NCBI GenBank assembly: GCA_027306995.1
Contig: DAHUXS010000021.1
Location: 157,178-221,177 of the forward strand
Length of the DNA stretch: 64,000 bases
Origin: Lysobacter sp.
GTDB taxonomy: Bacteria > Pseudomonadota > Gammaproteobacteria > Xanthomonadales > Xanthomonadaceae
Direction of reading: 5' to 3'
This document shows positions 37,345 through 46,190 of this stretch, piece after piece (positions within the stretch are counted from its first letter, which is position 1; each line of letters opens with the position of its first letter). The translations under genes were made by a program, and so were the position numbers. The notes under the pieces are model-generated. The model ran no database searches. It saw only the letters and a program-made list of their open reading frames with translations, and was not told the origin of the DNA.

Positions 37345-39501
37345 TCAGAACTTCCCGTAGTAGCCTTCTTTCAGTGCATCGAACAGGTTGGCGGCGGTGT
37401 GGGTTTCGCCGTCGTATTCGATTTCCTCGTTGCCCTTCACCTCGATCATGCTGCCGTCTTCCAGTTCGAAGCGGTAGGTGGTGTTCTCGAGGTCCTTCTC
37501 CTTCACCAGCACGCCCTGGAAGGCGGCCGGGTTGAAGCGGAAGGTGGTGCAGCCCTTCAGCCCTTGCTGGTAGGCGTAGCGGTAGATGTCCTTGAAGTCC
37601 TCGTACGGGTAATCCGTCGGGACGTTCGCGGTCTTGGAGATCGAGCTGTCCACCCACTTCTGCGCGGCGGCCTGCACGTCGACGTGTTCCTTCGGCGTGA
37701 TGTCGTCGGCGGCGATGAAGTAGTCCGGCAGCGCGGCCTTGGGGTCATCGGAGAACGGCATCGCGTCGGCGTTGATGCGTTCGCGGTAGGCCAGCAGTTC
37801 GAAGGAATAGACGTCGACCTTTTCCTTCGACTTCTTGCCTTCGCGGATCACGTTGCGGCTGTAGTGGTGGGCGAACGACGGTTCGATGCCGTTGCTGGCG
37901 TTGTTGGCCAGCGACAGGCTGATGGTGCCGGTCGGTGCGATCGAGCTGTGGTGGGTGAAGCGCGCGCCGACGTCGGCGAGTTCGTCGACGAGTTCCGGCG
38001 CGACTTCGGCGATGCGCTGCATGTAGCGCGAGTAACGCGCGTGCAGCACCTTGCCTTCGATTTCCTGGCCGATGCGCCAGCCGTCCTTCGCCATCTCCGG
38101 ACGCTTGCGCAGCATCTCGGCGGTGACTTCGAAGCGCTCGTCCATGATCGGCGCCGGACCTTTTTCCTTCGCCAGGTCCACCGCGACTTCCCAGCCGGCG
38201 ATCGCCATTTCGCGGGCGATGCGTTCGGTGAATTCGCACGACTCCTTCGAGCCGTACTTCATCTTGAGCATGGTCACGGTACTGCCCAGGCCGAGGAAGC
38301 CCATGCCGTGGCGGCGCTTGCGCATGATCTCGTCGCGCTGCTTCTGCAAGGGCAGGCCGTTCACTTCCACCACGTTGTCGAGCATGCGGGTGAAGACGCG
38401 CACCACTTCCTTGTATTCGGCCCAGTCGAAGCTGGCTTCGTCGGTGAAGGGCTGGCGCACGAACTTGGTCAGGTTGACCGAGCCGAGCAGGCAGGCGCCG
38501 TAGGCCGGCAGCGGCTGTTCGCCGCAGGGATTGGTCGCGCGGATGTTCTCGCACCACCAGTTGTTGTTCATCTCGTTGACCTTGTCGATCAGGATGAAGC
38601 CCGGCTCGGCATAGTCATAGGTGGACGCCATGATCATGTCCCACAGATGGCGGGCACGGACCTGGCCGTAGACGCGGCAGGCGACCAGGCCATCGTCGCG
38701 GGTGACGTAGCCTTCGTGGTTCGGCCAGTCGCGCCACACCACCTGGTTGGGGTCCTCGACGTTCACTTCGCCGAGCTCCTTGTGCGACAGCGGAAACACC
38801 AGCGGCCACTGGCCGTCGGCTTCCACCGCCTGCATGAAGCCGTCGGTGATCAGCAGCGAGAGATTGAACTGGCGCAGGCGACCGTCTTCGCGCTTGGCGC
38901 GGATGAAGTCGCGGGCGTCGGGGTGGCTAACGTCGAAGGTGCCCATCTGCGCACCGCGGCGACCGCCGGCCGAGGACACGGTGAAGCACATCTTGTCGTA
39001 GATATCCATGAAGGACATCGGGCCCGAGGTGTAGGCGCCGGCGCCGGCGACGAAGGCGCCCTTGGGACGCAGCGTCGAGAATTCGTAGCCGATGCCGCAA
39101 CCGGCCTTCAGCGTCAGGCCGGCCTCGTGCACGCGCTCGAGGATGCCGTCCATCGAATCCGGGATGGTGCCGGAGACGGTGCAGTTGATGGTGCTGGTGG
39201 CGGGCTTGTGGGCCTGCGCGCCGGCATTGGACGTGATGCGGCCGGCCGGGATCGCGCCGCGACGCAGCGCCCACAGGAAACGGTCGGTCCAGAACGGACG
39301 CTGCTCGGCGTTCGGCTCGGCTTCCGCCAAGGCCTTGGCCACGCGCAGATAGGTGGCGTCGATGTCGGTATCGATCGCTTCGCCCTGCTTGGTCTTCAAC
39401 CGGTACTTCTTGTCCCAGATGTCGAGCGATGCCGGCTGCATCGGGATATCCCCTTCGGGGGCGGCGATGCGAACGGCTTCCAGGCGGGGCGCGGTGCTCA
39501 T
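37345..39501 (-). CDS. nrdJa: Class II adenosylcobalamin-dependent ribonucleotide reductase, catalytic subunit (NrdJa-like)
   Basis: NPCGEQPLPAYGACLLGSVNLTKFV, SSAGGRRGAQMGTFDVSHPDARDFI, APTGTISLSLANNASNGIEPSFA. Confidence 0.92.
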   Translation of the reverse strand: MSTAPRLEAVRIAAPEGDIPMQPASLDIWDKKYRLKTKQGEAIDTDIDATYLRVAKALAEAEPNAEQRPFWTDRFLWALRRGAIPAGRITSNAGAQAHKPATSTINCTVSGTIPDSMDGILERVHEAGLTLKAGCGIGYEFSTLRPKGAFVAGAGAYTSGPMSFMDIYDKMCFTVSSAGGRRGAQMGTFDVSHPDARDFIRAKREDGRLRQFNLSLLITDGFMQAVEADGQWPLVFPLSHKELGEVNVEDPNQVVWRDWPNHEGYVTRDDGLVACRVYGQVRARHLWDMIMASTYDYAEPGFILIDKVNEMNNNWWCENIRATNPCGEQPLPAYGACLLGSVNLTKFVRQPFTDEASFDWAEYKEVVRVFTRMLDNVVEVNGLPLQKQRDEIMRKRRHGMGFLGLGSTVTMLKMKYGSKESCEFTERIAREMAIAGWEVAVDLAKEKGPAPIMDERFEVTAEMLRKRPEMAKDGWRIGQEIEGKVLHARYSRYMQRIAEVAPELVDELADVGARFTHHSSIAPTGTISLSLANNASNGIEPSFAHHYSRNVIREGKKSKEKVDVYSFELLAYRERINADAMPFSDDPKAALPDYFIAADDITPKEHVDVQAAAQKWVDSSISKTANVPTDYPYEDFKDIYRYAYQQGLKGCTTFRFNPAAFQGVLVKEKDLENTTYRFELEDGSMIEVKGNEEIEYDGETHTAANLFDALKEGYYGKF

Positions 39502-39584
39502 GCGGCGTGTGTCTCCTCAAGTCCAGTATGGACCCGACAGCGCCAGGCGTGGCGGCCGCGAGTCCTCTATATATATAGATGAGA

Positions 39585-39600
39585 ACCCCAGATTTGGGTC
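39585..39600 (-). promoter_or_regulatory. Candidate NrdR box upstream of nrdJ (weak)
   Basis: ACCCCAGATTTGGGTC centred 31 bp from the strong box; CCCA-N4-TGGG inverted repeat. Confidence 0.4.
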
Positions 39601-39615
39601 TTCCATCTCCCCCGA

Positions 39616-39631
39616 CCACAAGATGTTGTGG
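39616..39631 (-). promoter_or_regulatory. Candidate NrdR box upstream of nrdJ (strong)
   Basis: CCACAAGATGTTGTGG: exact inverted repeat CCACAA-N4-TTGTGG matching acaCwAtATaTwGtgt. Confidence 0.65.
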
Positions 39632-39642
39632 AACGGGTGGAA

Positions 39643-39671
39643 AAACTAAAGCCAGCCTGAAGGACTGTCAA
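39643..39671 (-). promoter_or_regulatory. Possible nrdJ promoter (TTGACA-N17-TAGTTT)
   Basis: Minus strand TTGACA at 39671-39666 and TAGTTT at 39648-39643, just upstream of the NrdR-like boxes. Confidence 0.5.
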
Positions 39672-39847
39672 GCGCGAAGAATGTTTCAATCGGAAGACCG
39701 GGATTTCCTCGTATTCATCATTTTTTGCGACGCAGCATCCGGTCGCCGGTGCGTCGCAGCTCCCCTGAAACGCCAAGGCTGCGTACCATTCATGTGCCAG
39801 CCACGGTCGGCTGGCGATAACACGGTGTCAGGACCCACGAATACACC

Positions 39848-41230
39848 ATGCGCAAGACCCCGCTCATCCTCGTTTTGGCGGCCGCCGCGGCCTTCGGCGG
39901 CTTCGCCGCGACCGCCCTGCGCGAGGCCGTGACCACGCCGGCGGATGCCCATACGCCTCCCACCTTGGCCCTGCCGACAGCGGCCACGCTGCCCTCGGCG
40001 GTGGCCGGGCAGACGGTGCCTTCGCTGGCGCCGATGCTGCAGAAGGTCCTGCCGGCGGTGGTCAGCGTCCACAGCAAACAGCGCCAGCGGGTGAACACCC
40101 CGTTCGGCGACGACCCGGTCTATCGCCGCCTGTTCGGCATTCCCGAGGAGCGCGTGTTGGAGTCGCTGGGGTCGGGCGTGATCGTCGATGCCCAGCAGGG
40201 TCTCGTCCTCACCAACCATCACGTGATCGAAGGTGCCGACGATGTCTCGGTGACGCTGTCGGACGGCCGCACCCTGAAGGCGGTCTTCCGGGGTTCCGAT
40301 GCCGATACCGATATCGCGTTGATGCAGATCCCGGCGCAGAACCTCAACGCACTGCCGATCGCGAACAGCGATCGCCTGCGCGTCGGCGACTTCGTGGTCG
40401 CCGTCGGCAATCCCTTCGGCGTCGGCCAGACCGTGACCTCCGGGATTGTCTCCGCGCTTGGCCGCAACAATCTGCCTGGCCTCGGCTACCAGAACTTCAT
40501 CCAGACCGACGCCTCGATCAATCCCGGCAATTCCGGGGGCGCGCTGGTCGATCTCAACGGGCAACTGGTCGGCATCAACACCGCCAGCTTCAATCCGGGC
40601 GGATCGATGGCCGGCAACATCGGCCTCGGGTTCGCCATTCCGTCCAATTTGGCGTCGACGGTGATGCGCCAGCTGCTGACCAACAAAGGCATGGTCAGGC
40701 GCGGCACGCTCGGCGTCGCCACCACCGACTCGAATTCGCCGGTGGGCGCGCGCGTCACCAATGTCTACGACAAGGCCTCGGGGCTGCTGGTCGGCGACGT
40801 GATCACCGCGGTGAACGGCCAGCGCGTTTCCAGCATGGACGACTTCCACAACCTGGAAGGCCTGCAGGTCGGCGCAAGTTCGGCGAAGCTCGACATCATG
40901 CGCGCGGGCAAGGCGGCGACGCTCAACGTGGCGCTGCGCCAGCAGTCGGGTGATGGGGCGAGCCTCGATCCGCGCCTGGCCGGCGTCACATTCGCCGAGT
41001 TGCCGGAGAGTTATCGTCGCCAGGGACTGAGTGGCGTGCTGGTGGCGTCGGTGTCAGCCAACAGCCGTGCCGCGCGTTCTGGATTGAGTGCAGGTGACGT
41101 GTTGCAGGCGGGAACCAATGGCCGCTTCAACGATCTCACCAGTTTCCGTGCAAGTTTCCGCGCACCGCCGCAGCAACTTGTATTCCGCGTACTGCGTGAC
41201 CAAGAGGTCGGGCAGATAGTGATTCGATGA
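39848..41230 (+). CDS. Do/DegQ-family periplasmic serine endopeptidase
   Basis: LVLTNHHVIEGADD, DTDIALMQI, DASINPGNSGGALVDLNGQLVGIN, two PDZ-like regions. Confidence 0.93.
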   Translation: MRKTPLILVLAAAAAFGGFAATALREAVTTPADAHTPPTLALPTAATLPSAVAGQTVPSLAPMLQKVLPAVVSVHSKQRQRVNTPFGDDPVYRRLFGIPEERVLESLGSGVIVDAQQGLVLTNHHVIEGADDVSVTLSDGRTLKAVFRGSDADTDIALMQIPAQNLNALPIANSDRLRVGDFVVAVGNPFGVGQTVTSGIVSALGRNNLPGLGYQNFIQTDASINPGNSGGALVDLNGQLVGINTASFNPGGSMAGNIGLGFAIPSNLASTVMRQLLTNKGMVRRGTLGVATTDSNSPVGARVTNVYDKASGLLVGDVITAVNGQRVSSMDDFHNLEGLQVGASSAKLDIMRAGKAATLNVALRQQSGDGASLDPRLAGVTFAELPESYRRQGLSGVLVASVSANSRAARSGLSAGDVLQAGTNGRFNDLTSFRASFRAPPQQLVFRVLRDQEVGQIVIR

Positions 41231-41655
41231 CAGTCATGATGACAAAAGCATTTCCCATATTGATCCTCGGTCTGGCATTCATCGCCGGTTGCCAGAAACA
41301 GGACGCGCCAGCCGCCGCGCCAGCGCCGCCGCAGGCCGCCGCCGCCGCGCCAGCGGCCCCTGTGCCGACGCCGGCAAATGCCGCGGTCGCCAGGAAGAAA
41401 GCCGTGGGTTCGCGCGACGGCATCTTCACCGGCATGCGCTTCCCGATGAACAAAGCCGACTTCATCACGCAGATCAACGGTCGCCTTAGCGACAATTGCA
41501 GGCGTCCGGATCGTCATGGACGCTTGTGCCCGAAGCTGGAACAGCGGAGTGCCGTCTGTTCGGCTGCGGTGAAGCGCCCTGTCATCACCGATGCGGATGC
41601 GGCGCGCGACGCCGGTGGCAAGTACTTGCGCTGCCTGCATCGCGGCCACGCCTGA
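41227..41655 (+). CDS. Putative lipoprotein
   Basis: Lipobox LAFIAGC; Ala/Pro-rich linker; four later Cys; ATGA overlap with the protease gene. Confidence 0.65.
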   Translation: MTVMMTKAFPILILGLAFIAGCQKQDAPAAAPAPPQAAAAAPAAPVPTPANAAVARKKAVGSRDGIFTGMRFPMNKADFITQINGRLSDNCRRPDRHGRLCPKLEQRSAVCSAAVKRPVITDADAARDAGGKYLRCLHRGHA

Positions 41656-41677
41656 TCCATCCATACAGGAGAACAGC

Positions 41678-42031
41678 ATGTCGACGATGAAAGAAAACCT
41701 CAGCGATGCCGGTGGCCACCTGAAGCAGGCGGCGATCCATGCCGGCGACAGCATGAAGAGCGCGGCAGCCGCAGCGGGCGAGGAGTTCAAGCTCGGACGC
41801 GCCAACATGAAGTCGGAACTCGCCGATGGTGCGCAGTCCGGCAAAGCCGCCGCCGAACAGATGGGCGCCGCCGCCAAGGAACAGATGGATGCGCTGATGG
41901 GCAAGAGCCGCGACATGATGGATTCCGCGGCGGAACTGATCCGCGAACGTCCGCTCACCGCGTTCGGCGTCGCCTTCGCCGCAGGCTGGGTGATCGCCAA
42001 GCTCGCTCGTTCCGGCAACAGCGACAAGTAA
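41678..42031 (+). CDS. YqjD/ElaB-like (DUF883) membrane-anchored protein
   Basis: Helical repeats followed by C-terminal ERPLTAFGVAFAAGWVIAKLARS anchor. Confidence 0.75.
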   Translation: MSTMKENLSDAGGHLKQAAIHAGDSMKSAAAAAGEEFKLGRANMKSELADGAQSGKAAAEQMGAAAKEQMDALMGKSRDMMDSAAELIRERPLTAFGVAFAAGWVIAKLARSGNSDK

Positions 42032-42041
42032 GCCGCCCCCC

Positions 42042-42521
42042 GTGACGGAAGAGTCCGGGCCGGAGCGCGATCCGGAGACGCCTGGAACTCCGGGCGATCT
42101 TCTCGGCGCCTTCCGCGACGTCGGTGCGGCGGGACGATCCGGTTTCGCCGCGGCGAAGCACGTCGGCGAAGCGCTGCGCGCGCTGGTCGCTGCCGATATC
42201 GCGCTGGCACGCAGCGCGCTCGGTCGCGCGCTGGCATTCACCGCGGTGGCGATCGTGTTTGGCGTCTCGGCATGGTTGCTGTTGATGGCGGCGCTGGTCG
42301 CCGTATTGGGCGCGGCGATGCAATGGTCGTGGCCGTTGGCGTTGTCGGTGGTCGCGCTCGCCAATGTCGCGGTGACCGCATGGGCCGGCTGGCGCGCGAT
42401 CAGCTATTTCGAACACACGCGGATGAAGGCGACGCGCCGGCAGCTGGCGCAGCTCGGCATTGGCGATGGAGATGGCGACAACGAGGGCGTCGCCGACGGC
42501 GACGAGGCGGCGCGATCATGA
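42042..42521 (+). CDS. YqjE-like phage-holin-superfamily membrane protein
   Basis: Two TM hairpins after amphipathic region; position between YqjD- and YqjK-like genes; GTG start. Confidence 0.65.
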   Translation: MTEESGPERDPETPGTPGDLLGAFRDVGAAGRSGFAAAKHVGEALRALVAADIALARSALGRALAFTAVAIVFGVSAWLLLMAALVAVLGAAMQWSWPLALSVVALANVAVTAWAGWRAISYFEHTRMKATRRQLAQLGIGDGDGDNEGVADGDEAARS

Positions 42522-42910
42522 GTTTCGACGAGAGCATCCAGCGGGTGAAGCGCGCGGAACTGGCGCTCGACGCCAGCACCCGCAAGGTCACGGATCACTG
42601 GCAGCAGCTGCGCCAGACTTGGCGTGATGCGTGGACGCCCGGGCGCATCGTGATCGCCGGCATCGCCAGTGGGTTCGTGGTCGGTCGCGGTGAATTGCCG
42701 ACGGCAACCGGCAGTGGCTTCATCAATCTCGTCAGTGCCGTCAGCAGCCTGTTCGCGATCGATCAGGCGGGTGAAGTCGCGGAGGTCGCAGGAGATGCCG
42801 TCGACCAGGCGCAACAGGTCGCGGAGGCAGCCGATGCTGGTGGTGCCATTGCGGAAGACGAAGAACCTGTCCGTGCATACGAGGCGCTGCGGCGGTCGGG
42901 TGCATGGTGA
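42518..42910 (+). CDS. YqjK-like small protein
   Basis: 131 aa; ATGA overlap; RAELALDASTRKVTDHWQQLRQTWRDAWTPGRIVIAGIASGFVVGR. Confidence 0.5.
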   Translation: MSFDESIQRVKRAELALDASTRKVTDHWQQLRQTWRDAWTPGRIVIAGIASGFVVGRGELPTATGSGFINLVSAVSSLFAIDQAGEVAEVAGDAVDQAQQVAEAADAGGAIAEDEEPVRAYEALRRSGAW

Positions 42911-44034
42911 ATCCGCCGATGGACGACGCAGACGGAGAGGAATCCGCGCACCTTGAGGTGACGGACGAAGGCGCGGAACGACCGCCGCGACCGCAGTCCT
43001 CGAAAGCGGCGATCGTGATTGCCACGCTGATGGTGGCGGTGGTGTTGTGGGCGACGCAGGAAATCGTGCTGCCGATCCTGCTGGCGCTGTTCTTCGCGCT
43101 GATCGGCAATCCGATCATCCGCCTGCTCGGACGTTTGCATGTTCCACGCGTGCTGTCGGCGATCGTGGTGGTGTTTGGCGGCATCGTGCTCGCGGTGGCG
43201 CTGGCAGGCCAGGTCGCGCAGCCGGCGATGGACTGGGCGCGCACCTTGCCGCAGCAGGTGACGAAAGTGACGCCGAAGCTGCGCGCGTTGATCAAGCCGG
43301 TGCAGGAGGCCAACCGCATGGCCGAAAGCCTGGCCAAGGTCACGGCGACGCCGAATGCACCGAAACAGGTGCAGGTGATCGCGGCCGACAGCTCCGACCC
43401 GATGACGCGGGTCGCGAAGTTCGCGCCGCACCTGGTCGCGCAGTTGCTGGCGGTGGTGCTGCTGACGCTGTTCTTCATGATCTTCGGCGAGACGCTGCAG
43501 AAGCATTCGCTCGAACTGGTGCCGAGCTGGCGCAAGAAGCGCGTGACCATGGAGATCCTGCAATCGATCGAGCAGGAAGTGTCGCGCTACGTGCTCACCA
43601 TCAGCCTAATCAATATCGCGCTGGGGCTGGCGATCGCCGGCTGCCTCTATGCCATCGCCGGCATCGACCTGCAAAGCGCGCTGCTGTGGGGCACGATGGC
43701 GATGGTGCTGAACTACGCGCCGATCGTCGGGCCGCTGATCGGCGTGGTGGTGATGCTGGTGATGGGTATCGTGACCGAACCCGATCTCGCCCACGCACTG
43801 ATTCCCGGCGCCATCTATCTCGGCCTGCACACGCTGGAAGGGCAGATCATCACCCCGGTGGTGCTGGGCAAGCGCATGGCGATCTCGCCGCTGCTGCTGA
43901 TGATCGCGCTGATGGTGTTCGGCTGGGCCTGGGGCATCGTCGGCCTGCTGCTGGCGGTGCCGCTGCTGGTCTGCCTGAAGATCGTGCTGTCGAAACTCGA
44001 CGGCATGGAGGGCTGGGCGCGGCTGATGGAATGA
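42904..44034 (+). CDS. AI-2E family transporter
   Basis: Multi-pass; ALLWGTMAMVLNYAPIVGPLIGVV and HTLEGQIITPVVLGKRMAISPLLLMIALMVFGWAWGIVGLLLAVPLL. Confidence 0.92.
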   Translation: MVNPPMDDADGEESAHLEVTDEGAERPPRPQSSKAAIVIATLMVAVVLWATQEIVLPILLALFFALIGNPIIRLLGRLHVPRVLSAIVVVFGGIVLAVALAGQVAQPAMDWARTLPQQVTKVTPKLRALIKPVQEANRMAESLAKVTATPNAPKQVQVIAADSSDPMTRVAKFAPHLVAQLLAVVLLTLFFMIFGETLQKHSLELVPSWRKKRVTMEILQSIEQEVSRYVLTISLINIALGLAIAGCLYAIAGIDLQSALLWGTMAMVLNYAPIVGPLIGVVVMLVMGIVTEPDLAHALIPGAIYLGLHTLEGQIITPVVLGKRMAISPLLLMIALMVFGWAWGIVGLLLAVPLLVCLKIVLSKLDGMEGWARLME

Positions 44035-44072
44035 GCCCAGCGAGTGAGTCCGGGCGCGTTCGGCCCTAGACT

Positions 44073-44798
44073 ATGCGGATGGCAAGTCCGATCTCCGCGA
44101 TCACCCTCGACCTCGACGATACCCTGTGGCCGTTCCCGCCGATCGGCGAACGCATCGAACGCGTGCTCCACGCCTGGTTCGAACGCCACAGCCCGCCCAC
44201 GGCGGCGATGTTCCCGATCCCGGCGATGCGTGTGTTGCGCCAGCAGCTGATGGAGCGCCATCCCGAACTCGCGCACGACGCCAGCACGCTGCGCCAGCGC
44301 GGCATCGAGCATGCATTGCGCGAGAGTGGCGGCGACCTGACATTGGCCGGCCCTGCCTATGACGCCTTTTACGAGGAGCGCAATCGCGTCGAGTTCTACG
44401 ACGACGCGATCGAGGCGCTGCAACGCATCGCCGCGCGCTTCCCGATCATCGCGCTGACCAATGGCAATGCCGATCTCGAACGCATCGGCATCGCCCATCT
44501 GTTCCAGGGCGTGGTAACCGCGCGCGAATTCGGTGCCGGCAAGCCCGATCCGGCGATCTTCCATCACGCCTGCGATTTGATGGGCGCGACACCGCAACGG
44601 ACCTTGCACGTTGGCGATGACGTCGAACTCGACGTCATCGGCGCGCAATCGGCGGGATTGCAGACGGCATGGATCAACCGCATCGACGCGGCGTGGCCCA
44701 CCGACTTGCGCGCGCCCGACACGACGTTCACCACCTTGTCCGCCTGCGCCGATTGGCTGGACGCAGACCATGCAGACCATGCAGACCGTAACCGCTGA
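44073..44798 (+). CDS. HAD-IA family hydrolase
   Basis: ITLDLDDTLWPFPP, ALTNGNADLERIGIAHLFQGVV, GKPDPAIFHHAC, HVGDDVELDVIGA. Confidence 0.92.
   Translation: MRMASPISAITLDLDDTLWPFPPIGERIERVLHAWFERHSPPTAAMFPIPAMRVLRQQLMERHPELAHDASTLRQRGIEHALRESGGDLTLAGPAYDAFYEERNRVEFYDDAIEALQRIAARFPIIALTNGNADLERIGIAHLFQGVVTAREFGAGKPDPAIFHHACDLMGATPQRTLHVGDDVELDVIGAQSAGLQTAWINRIDAAWPTDLRAPDTTFTTLSACADWLDADHADHADRNR
44763..44789 (+). repeat. Short tandem repeat, 9 bp x 3 (gcagaccat)
   Basis: gcagaccat gcagaccat gcagaccgt at the 3' end of the HAD hydrolase gene. Confidence 0.9.
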
Positions 44799-44804
44799 AT
44801 CGCC

Positions 44805-46190
44805 ATGACCGATCGTTCCTCCATCGTCACCCATTCCGACAACGCCAGGCCGCTGTGGTGCCTGACCGCCGATGCTTTTCCGGCGTGGTTGGCCACGCAG
44901 CCCGCGGACGTCGCGCGCTGGATCGAAGCGCAGGCATACACGGCGAATGCGGGTAGTGCGTTGTTGCTGCCGGGCACGGATGGCCTTGGCGGTGCGATCC
45001 TCGCCATCGGCGATCCGCTCGATGCGTATTCGTATTCGCACGGGCCGCTGGCGTTGCCGGTGGGCGATTGGTCGCCGCAGGACATGGCCGACGATGCGCG
45101 GCGCGCGGCCTTGCAGCTGGGCTGGAGCCTCGGCGCCTATCGCTTCGGTCGCTACAAGGCGGCCTTGCGCGAACCGGCGCGCTTGCTGCTGGAGAATCCC
45201 GACGCCGAAGTCGTCGACGTGTTCGCGGCCTGCTGCCGCGTGCGCGACATGGTGCACACGCCGACCGAACACATGGGTCCGGACGAGATCGAGGCGATCG
45301 CCCGCGAAATCGCCGCGAAACATGGCGCCAGCATCGACGTGCACGCGGGCGATGCCCTGATCGCCGACAACTACCCGGCGATCCACGCGGTGGGACGCGC
45401 TTCGCATCGTGCGCCGCGCATCATCGAATTGAACTGGGGCGATGCCGGAGCGCCGCATCTGGCGATCGTCGGCAAGGGCGTGTGTTTCGATACCGGCGGC
45501 CTCAATCTCAAGGCCGGCCCCGGCATGCGCAACATGAAGAAGGACATGGGCGGTGCCGCGCACGCCATTGCGCTCGCCGAGTTGCTGATGCAGCGCAAGG
45601 CGCCGCTGCGCATCACCTTGCTGGTACCGGCGGTGGAGAACGCGGTTGGCCCGAATGCGTTGCGTCCGGGCGAGATCATTTCTACCCGCAAGGGTGTCAG
45701 CGTCGAGATCGACAATACCGATGCCGAAGGTCGCCTAGTGCTGGCCGATGCCTTGACGCGCGCGGCGGAACTCAAGCCTGCATTGGTGATCGATTTCGCG
45801 ACCTTGACCGGTGCCGCGCGTGTCGCGCTCGGCCCAGACCTGCCGGCGCTGTATGCCAACGATGAAGCGGTCGCCGCCGCATGGCTGCAATCCGGCGGCG
45901 AACAGCGCGACCCGCTGTGGCGGATGCCGCTGTGGCAGCCCTATCTGCGCTATCTCGTCAGCGGGATCGCCGACATCGCCAACGGCAGTTCGACGACGAT
46001 GGCCGGTAGCGTCACCGCGGCCTTGTTCCTGCAGAAGTTCGTGCCAGTGGAACAGCGCTGGGCGCATGTCGACGTCTATTCCTGGAACGACAGCGATCGT
46101 CCCGGCCGTCCCGCCGGTGGCGAAGCACAAGGCTTGCGCGCCGCGTTCGCGATGTTGAAGAACGCGAAAGTGGTTAGCCCCCAGTCATGA
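44805..46190 (+). CDS. Leucyl aminopeptidase family protein (M17)
   Basis: VGKGVCFDTGGLNLK, NTDAEGRLVLADAL, ATLTGAARVALG. Confidence 0.93.
   Translation: MTDRSSIVTHSDNARPLWCLTADAFPAWLATQPADVARWIEAQAYTANAGSALLLPGTDGLGGAILAIGDPLDAYSYSHGPLALPVGDWSPQDMADDARRAALQLGWSLGAYRFGRYKAALREPARLLLENPDAEVVDVFAACCRVRDMVHTPTEHMGPDEIEAIAREIAAKHGASIDVHAGDALIADNYPAIHAVGRASHRAPRIIELNWGDAGAPHLAIVGKGVCFDTGGLNLKAGPGMRNMKKDMGGAAHAIALAELLMQRKAPLRITLLVPAVENAVGPNALRPGEIISTRKGVSVEIDNTDAEGRLVLADALTRAAELKPALVIDFATLTGAARVALGPDLPALYANDEAVAAAWLQSGGEQRDPLWRMPLWQPYLRYLVSGIADIANGSSTTMAGSVTAALFLQKFVPVEQRWAHVDVYSWNDSDRPGRPAGGEAQGLRAAFAMLKNAKVVSPQS

Noticed and set aside
39566-39579. TCTATATATATAGA palindrome as a primary NrdR box
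   Set aside because: The A/T core is 2 bp too long for the 16-bp NrdR consensus and the spacing to the next palindrome is 20 bp, not 31-32; kept only as a note in the nrdJ finding.
36793-39582. 929-aa plus-strand ORF antisense to nrdJ
   Set aside because: Low-complexity D/V/H-rich translation typical of GC-rich antisense frames; nrdJa/nrdJb on the other strand are unambiguous.
41310-41400. Ala/Pro-rich coding repeats as a candidate repeat element
   Set aside because: Low-complexity linker after a lipobox, common in GC-rich lipoproteins; not a DNA repeat with a regular unit.
43815-45563. 582-aa minus-strand ORF
   Set aside because: Antisense to AI-2E transporter, HAD hydrolase and M17 peptidase genes; no recognisable domains.
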